Below the pieces are notes generated by a model, which saw only the letters and a program-made list of their open reading frames with translations, searched no databases and was not told where the DNA came from. DNA of 64,000 nucleotides from Ostrinia nubilalis (Eukaryota; Arthropoda; Insecta; Lepidoptera; Crambidae), in the NCBI RefSeq assembly GCF_963855985.1, contig NC_087093.1:11229501-11293500 (forward strand), given 5' to 3'. Shown here piece after piece: positions 39,901-48,900 of the stretch (positions are counted from its first letter, which is position 1; each line of letters opens with the position of its first letter). The position numbers and the translations under genes are program-made.

Positions 39901-42900
39901 AAACTAGAAGGTAAATTTGTAGGTACTAGGTAGTCTAAGTTGTTTTTATTGTCATTATAATATTCACAACTGGTCTACTGGTTATCGTGTAAGATAGATT
40001 AGGTAGATATCAACCCTTTACCTAGGTATATACCTACTTCTTGGCACTTATAATACCGATATACATGATTAAAAAAAGTCTTCAAGCAAGAACCCTTGAC
40101 TTCAATGGTTATGAAAGATTTTTTAACTTTCTAGAGTAGTCCTGAATAGATCCTTAAATCATTTTGACTGTCATAATCGATTACAGTAGGTAGTGGGTTC
40201 AGTAAAGGTTTCAACCCATATTATAGTAAACAATACATTTTTATGGCTCTCCATTCAGTTAGTCAAATAATTCCATCATAAATGGAAATATCCGTAACCC
40301 TCTTCTACACATTATTCATCATCCATCATCATTTCAACCATAGAACGTCCACTGCTGAACATAGGCCTCACCCAATGATTTCCACAATGGCCGCTTGGTG
40401 TTGCCCTGCATCCAGCGCCTTCCTGCTACCTTTATGAGACCTTGTGGGTGGACGTCCTACGCTGCGCTTTCCGGTACGTGGCCTCCACTCCAGAACCTTG
40501 TTGCCCCATCGGCCTTTAGTTTTGCGTACTATGTGCCCTGCCCATTGTCACTTTAGCTTGCTAATCCGTTGGGCTATGACGGGCTAACGACTTTGGTTCG
40601 TTTACGGATCTCCTCCTCATTTTTGATTCGATCTTGTAAAGAAACACCGAGCATAGCCCTCTCTATAGCACGTTGTGCAATTTTGAGCTTATTTATAAGG
40701 CCTATATTGAGAGGCCACGTTTCCGAGTATTAGACGACTATTGCCACACATTATTGATTATGTACACCTCTACCTATAGTTTTATATGCCAGCTAACGTA
40801 CACAAAGCTGATACATGGTGCAGATAATGTGATAACATTTTGGTGTACTGCAAACCTGCCTATTGGATTCTTTCGGAAAAAGTAAGTACCTATGTGAGTG
40901 ACTTTGATTATTTTGAACACTCTGATCAAGATAAGTGAATAGGCTAAAATATCTTTTTTTGATTTGTTTTTCGAACGAAGATAATAATTGAAGACATGAA
41001 TGGAAGAAGGTGATATTATGTCGGATTTCAGATTTTTTTCAGTTCGATGATTGGGTAAAGGTATGCTTTATGCTTTATGTTTGAGGCTACTTATAAAGAT
41101 GTTATATACGTTATCTTTTTAGACGAAGGGAAAGAAACTTACACCTCTTTAAATGAGCCAAAAAAAAAGAATATTTTTGCGAAAGTATAAGACTATTCAA
41201 CAGAAGAACTGGAAATTACAGTTCCATCAAAATTGAAACTATCCCGCTACCTACTGTAATCGATTATGACAGTCAAAATGATTTAAGGATCTATTCAGGA
41301 CTACTCTAGAAAGTTAAAAAATCTTTCATAACCATTGAAGTCAAGGGTTCTTGCTTGAAGACTTTTTTTAATCATGTATATCGGTATTATAAGTGCCAAG
41401 AAGTAGGATATACCTAGGTAAAGGGTTGATATCTACCTAATCTATCTTACACGATAACCAGTAGACCAATAATGAATATTATAATGACAATAAAAACAAC
41501 TTAAGACTACCTAGTACCTACAAACTTACCTTCTAGTTTGAAAGGTTTTCGCGTGAAATGAGGTAATAGGGGGCTGTAGTAAGTTAGACTAAGTATGTTT
41601 ATCTATTAATAATTACTTTAAGTGCATTAAAATCAATAATGAATAAATAAAAATATTTAAAATTTTGCATGTCCATTACTCGCTTCGCCGCGCGTGCCCG
41701 CAAAAAGTATTTATGTCGTAATGTTAGGCACCATAGGTACTTACGACTACATAAGGTTTGACCGCTACAGTTTGCAACAGTAGCCAGAAAAAAAATAAAA
41801 AAGATTTTTCTCCATACAAATTTTCTTGTCATATTTTTTTTAAGCATGAAAGGCTCGTTTTATCTAAAAATGTATAATGACAAATGTTGATCAGCATTCA
41901 AAATGCTATCCAAAACAATTTTTGTTTCGGTGAAATTATGACTTTCGATCGTATGTCCACCTTTTATTAAAATCAAACTACTGTGGGGCGGAAAGCTAGT
42001 TTTTCATAAAATTAAACACATTGTTTCAAAATACTATTCGATTCGCAATTAACATAAAATTAGCAGCAGTTACTATGGTTTCAGAAATAATCAGGTAAAG
42101 TAGGTATTTCGCCGAAATAATTTCGGTCATTATCATTGTAATTTGATTGACGAATGAATTATGATCATGGATAAGTTAAAAACCCAACTATGTTAGATTC
42201 TTAAAGTACGTGCTAAAAGAGCTGAAAGGCTTACTAAGGCTCCGTATCCTAAACCTAACTAAAAAATATTTGTTATGAAAAACGACTGTAGAGCTAGAGA
42301 AACAAAACTCTACAGCAAATATGATAAAAATAAATATTATGTAGGTCCATATCGCAAGGCATTGAACCTTGTTAGTGTTAGCTACTTGTATGTACATATG
42401 AAGTTCCTCATAAACTAGAACTAGTAGTAGGTAACTTTACCTACATGACAATGTGTGAATGTGCTAAAAATGATTATGAACTTTGAAGATGTTTTTTTTG
42501 CTTTGCTGTTAGCATTAATTTTTGCAAAATGGATGAATCTGGACAGATTAATAAGGGCTTAATTTTTGGGGGCAAAAGTTAATTGTAATTCTAGTTTTAA
42601 ACAGGTAAATATTTCTGAATTACTTTGTTAATGTATACCATAAAACATTTCGTAGTAGTAGGCATGTACAATTACATAGGCAGTTTGAATCGAGGCAGAT
42701 TTTTTCAACTGGAGCAGAGCTATAACATAAAAGCTAATTTTTGTTGATATCTTTTATTTTGGTCTTTGGATTACAGCATTAAGGGGATACTTAACGCAGT
42801 AAAAAGGGCGGAAGGTTGATTACCATGACCTTGGGGTTTTTTTTGTTTTATCTCTGACTTTAACAACATTATCACATGACCCTCCCTTGACAGTCGGGTA

Positions 42901-45900
42901 AAAAACTGTCCAATTCAAATTTTGAATTAGTAGGCTGGCCCTCGGCACTTTTGCACGCACCCAAATATAGCTTGGCCAGCCACCACTTCGGGACAACATA
43001 ATATGGGCTGGTGCTGAGAAGAAGTGTCAGAAGAAATTAGGAGAGTGAACATCTCTCACATGAACTTTTACCTTCAAGTGATTGCAAAGTGCGTTTTAAT
43101 TGTTTCAATGATTAGTAAAACTACCAAGTAATGAGTGGTGATCATATCTAGTCAGTTAATACGCCATTGTGCGTGGACGTTATCGGTGGGACAAACGAAG
43201 GCGTTGACTAAGAGAGGACGCTGTCATTTGTTCCTTGGTCAGCGCCTACGTTTCCGCACTCTTCAGGCAGTGGGACGCAGTCGTTAATGTAACCCAATAA
43301 AAATCAGGCGATTGCGTGTAGGTACTGGTGGGAACACACACTTGGTTCCGTACAGTAGGTATACCTACATTTAGTTAGTGTTAACTCACCAGGGTGTTAC
43401 ATCTAGAAACAAATGATCGTGTTAATTTGGCATTTAGGTTTCGGAAATTTCGTTTGGGACTTATCTTGTAACATTAAACTATGAACAATATACGTTGATA
43501 AACGTGTCCAGTATTTTAAATAAGTAAATCGTACTTATCTAGGTACAAAAAAATTAAATGCATCAGCTACTTATATTAACAATGCAGTGTTGAAATATGC
43601 AATAATATCAACATCAGGGTTGAAAATAGCTGCAAACATTTATCATATCTATTTGTTGGTAACTGCTCCAATCTTTGTTGTCATAAAATATAGTCTATAC
43701 TGTCATAAAATATAGAAGATCGTAAATAGCAGGTGAGTCATTGTTAAGGTTTTAGAATTAATCCAGATATTGAACCATATCAACGATCCGAATCATAAAA
43801 TTATCAAGATTTAAGACACGGCTGGGAATGTTGTGAATCATAATAATCCACACGCATGTCGTCGGTCTCCTTCACTTTTACTTCCAAGTGACGACTACGT
43901 CTTATTGTCTCCAATAGATAGAGACAGTCTGTTAAACGTTAAACAAAACAACAGAGATAAGGATATCCTTATCCGAATTGCATATACAATGACTTTTTCA
44001 GGTTCTAATAATTAGAACAACGATCTAACGAAAAATCATATTTATAAAGGTAATACGCTCATTTATTAGAATCTAGCAAATGAGCGTATCTATTACCTAA
44101 ATCAAATTGAAACCTTAATTAGAGCTTGACAGCAAAAAACTAAATAGATAACTTGATTAAAAAATTAGTTTAAACTATTGTTAGATGCTAATATTATTTG
44201 GGCTTTACTTGATTAAGTAGTCCCCAAATTAAGCAACTTTTCATTTACCCCAAAGTCAAAAACGCCTAGAATTAGGTTTACTTACTTTCAGCGACGTTTT
44301 TCGTACTTTCATGGATTTTCTTTGCAAGTTTCTCGCTATAAGCTCATGCCTGAAGGCTTTTTGAACATGGTTTTACAATACATATTCAGTTAGGTAGGTA
44401 ATTAAAAGTTGATTTCTTTTCAGCTACTGTATTAAAACATCAAGTATAATAGAAAATACAGTCGGGAAATAAGGAAATACCTAGGAGTACCTATTTTCTT
44501 CTTGTCATGTTTGTTTGTTAAGGTAAATAAAATAAATAAATAAATAATTTTTCTATAGTATGGTATACCTCAAAGAGCATAAAAGAGTAAGAGACGGCAC
44601 TCCATAGATATTTTTTGAGCTCACGCACACATATGCATTTTAGAGAACGACCCGCAAATCTTTACCAACCGCACAAACTACAGGCGGAGCTACCAACATA
44701 ATGCCTTATTTTCTGACAGTATTAGTGACGTTCGTAATAACTTATCGATTATCGATACTTTGCTAGGGTTGTAATTGCATATCGATATCTAGTATAGGAA
44801 CCTTCAATATTTTAATGATTACTATTTTTATTTTATACTATGTGTAAGTAAAACGAAGTTTTGTAACGTAAATTATTTATTTCGAAATAAAATAGGTATA
44901 TTACAATAAGTATTGAACATGACATAGCAGTTGTAGGCATGAGGAATTATTGAAAATTATAACAAAGTACAGAAATGATAATTTTGTAAACTTTTATTTT
45001 CACAACTTTTTCTAAGAAAAAATAGGATTTTTATTTATAAACATCTTTAATTTTCTTATCAGCTGATCGAACCTCAGCCCTAAGATTACTTTTCAATGCT
45101 TTGTTGCTGTGCTTTTTTACTTTTGTCAGCAAAATTGTTTTCACTTTTTATGAAGCTGTCATTAATGATTTTACAACTTTTTCTTAGAAAAAGGTAACTT
45201 AATATTTTAAACATCTTATCATAAATTTCTTTATTATGTTGTTGACATTTAAACCAACTAAAATTACAATTTGTACTCAACATTAAGAAAATGAATTTTC
45301 CAACATTTTCCATATATATCTGGTCGGCAATATGGTCATGATAAAATTGTTTAGCTTCATTTACGGTGGTACATAATTGAATTGTTGGATAAACGAGACT
45401 TTTTTTATCATGCCACCATTCGCGAAGAGATATATATGCATACAAATCATTGTCAACAGGAGTTTTCACGCTCAAACACTCTTCACAAATTAAACAAGAA
45501 CTGTTCTGTAATAGTTTGGCAGCTAAATACCCGCTTACATATACTACTGGTTGGTTTTCAAGGCTACACAAATTTTCAATGGGCTGTTCTAAGTTTTCAG
45601 GGTCCGGGATAGACAACACAGGATAAAATTCAGTGTCTGTGGAATCTTGAACATTAATTTTTATTTCTGTTGTTTTTAAATTAGTTTTTAAAATGTCTTT
45701 ATATTCCAGCATATGTTTATTGTTGTCTGCTTCACAATTAGCACTTCTGCTATGAGGCACTTTCAGCCCAGTAACCATGCTTGTTTTAAGCGCTGCAGTA
45801 AAGTGCGTGATAGTGGGATTTCTATTGGTTACACTGTGTTGCCTAATGATTCCAAATAAGTTTTCCAGAGAGTCTTGGTTAAACTGTCTAAGGTTCATAT

Positions 45901-48900
45901 ATTTAAACCCTTCATTCTTTAACTTTTCCCAAATATCGTTTAAGGATTTGATAGATATTTGATATCCCTTTACGCATTTAACATTTTTTAGTATCGTGTT
46001 TTCTGCTGTTATAAATTTTATGGTTTTTAACTTATCAGTATAAAAGGTCCAAGACTCAATGTGATTACTTGATGTGGAAACATTTTCCCGGATCCCTTTC
46101 TTTACGTCATTTAAAGATGATGGACCATTTGTACAATCAAATAGTTTATCTAACTGTTCAATCACAAATGCTGTATCATTGCAATCAGAAACTTCTTTCC
46201 ATGCCATCATTTTTAAAATAGCTGCCACGGTATTACTCAGAGCATGCGCAGCATACTTCACCCTCATCTTAGTTTTGAATGTTGGATTTACAATGGTACT
46301 ATTCAGTTTTTTTAAATTTAAAAAATTTCTGTTGTGTTCTTCTGCAACTACCAAATGCCTCCATTGTGCAATTTTTCCATCGAAAGACATATTTCCACTT
46401 TTAAAGAAATTGTTTCGTAATGATTTGAACAAGTGAGGGATGTCATAGATTATAAAAATTTTGTCATTATTTACAGAGAAAAAGTTGCTATCTATGCCTT
46501 GTCCACAGTTTCTTTTTAACATGTTAAGAGCTCCTATATTTGTAGATCCCTGATCACAAACTGTTGTTAGAACCATAAATCCGATTTCTTTTAATTTTTT
46601 GATGATGTCCGATATAATTTTTGCCAGTTTTGCTGTTGATATTGTGCCTTCCACAAAATAGTGCGCAATATATTGCTTGTATTTATGTTTAGCACCCTGT
46701 ATCATAAACACTAACGCATGGTCTGCAATTTTCTTTTCTCGTCCCATGTTCTCGCCCTCTCCATAATCCACGTAGCCATCCACTTTATCAGCAATTTCGT
46801 TATAAATTATCCGTTTCTTTAACGCCATCTCGTCAAATATTAACGAGCAATATTTATTTTCCTTTGGCATACTTGATGCTTTTGCCTCTAACATATCAAT
46901 TATATTTTTATTTATACCAGGCTCCATTGGTATATTTTTTAAAATCCTTTGGAGCGTTTTAGTGCTTGGTAGCGTAAACAGCTTTTGCATATAGCGGTAT
47001 GCTTTAGGGGACCGTTTAAATATAGCCAAAGCATATATTTTGTTGGCTAAAGTCCACCTTTTTCCTTGTGACTTCTTTTTGTTATTCTGCACTACATCCT
47101 TTACTAACGATGTCAGCACTTCCGAATCTAACTTGTCTAAATTCACTCTTGACTTCGCTATATTCCTTATTGTTTTTTTTGCATTTTGTAACTGTCGCCA
47201 AAGCCTCTTCTCTTTAATTGTAAATGTTGATGAAGTGTCTGTAATAAAAACATTTCCATTAGTAAAAAAAACAACATTAAAGCAAATTGAATTGAATATT
47301 GGTTAATTAATCAGCAATTTTACTTAGTTTTTTAAATTAGGTATGTTTTATCTTACCTTTCATTTCAATGTTTTTCTTAGGTCTTTTATAACTGTGGACT
47401 AATATTTCTGCCTGTGCATCTTGATGGCAAATGTTTTTATCATCTGAAATATTATAAATATGCAAATTAGTTTAAAATTTATTTTGTTGTTTTATGAAAC
47501 ATATTATTTCCAAATCAATCAATAATTATCAAGTTTTAAAAAAATGCAAAGACAGGATAATGATAGCTCTTCTCATAAAATATGAAGCGTGGGCCCACCT
47601 TCAATAACAATGACATAATATTAAATGAAAGGCATTTAGAGGTTTTAATGTTCTGCATTCTGGATGCGGTCTGCGGGTATGTCAAGACAATCTGTAAGTG
47701 GTCGTGATAAGGCAATCAGTCACGTGTGCTTTGCGTTCTTTGTTCGTATCCGCACGGTCAAATCGCATTAATATAAAATGTACAGAAACCTAGAATGTTG
47801 TACATATAAGTTCATTTTGACCTGACTGCAGACTGCAGAACGCATCCAGGGTGGCATTCTTTAGTTTGAGGGAAGGCATATTTTAGAAGGTAAATAATTA
47901 GTTTGTACACTTACCATGAGTAATGGGTTTATAGGTCATATGTTCTGGTGCATTGGAAGTAGAAGGAAGAGGTTCAAAAGTTGTTTTCGCAGAAATACCA
48001 GAATCTGGTATATCCACAGCTCCCAAACATGTTGAATTTAGTTGTTTGGTTGTAGTTGTAAGGGGAACTGAAAGCAGATAATGAAATGTGAATTGGGTAA
48101 TAAAATGTCATGTTCTTACCCAACTTTAGGGTACAATCAGTCTAGTACATGTCTTGCTCACATTAAAAATTACTAGCTTATAAATATTATTAAACTAGCT
48201 GACCTGGCTAATTAATGTAGATTGCCTAAAATTTTTCAAATTGGTCCGGTACTTTTTTTGAAGAATTTGTATTACACAAATTACTAAAGTCCCTCTAACT
48301 CAACACACATTCTAAGCTAAATTGTGTTACGAGTGGGTTTACTACAATATTCAAGCTGTGGGGTTCTAACCCGCACTTTAGGCTATCTTGGCTTCGAGTT
48401 ACGGAGCCGATCAAATACAAACAAACAATTAAATATTTCCTTTTTATATTATTAGTATAATTTTAGATAAACATACCTCGTTCAACTGGATTTGACTTCT
48501 TTGGAATGCAATATGAATGATCATAAAGAACTGTAACAAAGTATAGATATAATTAATAATTGAAATTATATATTATTTATTGATAAGCATACAACACATG
48601 TTTGTGGTTACAAAGAAAGAACCTTGTTAAATTGCATTCGGTTGGTTTGTTTTGGAAACCAAAGAAAATTAATTAAGACATCTAAATAATTCAGAAAAAT
48701 TGATAGATAGTAAATTAAATTAAAAAAAAATAATTGAAGTCATCATCATACCTGTCTTGAGGTTTTCTTTATTGGAGTCTTTTACATGAAGAGGAAACTC
48801 TGTCAAAACTTCATCTGGCAAGATGGGATTGCTCAATTCCAGTGTTGGAATAGCTGAGTTCTTCAGCCGAGTTCCTTTGGCATTGAAGGATTCAGGAGTG

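Larger units (their letters stand above)
39313..41985. mobile_element. Transib-like foldback element, 2.7 kb, GGGCG duplication
   Basis: The ends are CACAGTAGTTTGATTTTA in inverted orientation, and GGGCG lies on both sides (39308-39312 and 41986-41990). The left arm runs 39313-40197 and the right arm about 41243-41985, close to identical over about 740 bp apart from a 131-bp insertion in the left arm. A start of CACAGT and a GC-rich 5-bp duplication are traits of Transib transposons. No transposase is visible; the spacer (40198-41242) holds an RTE tail. Transcription would give a hairpin RNA. Confidence 0.8.
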
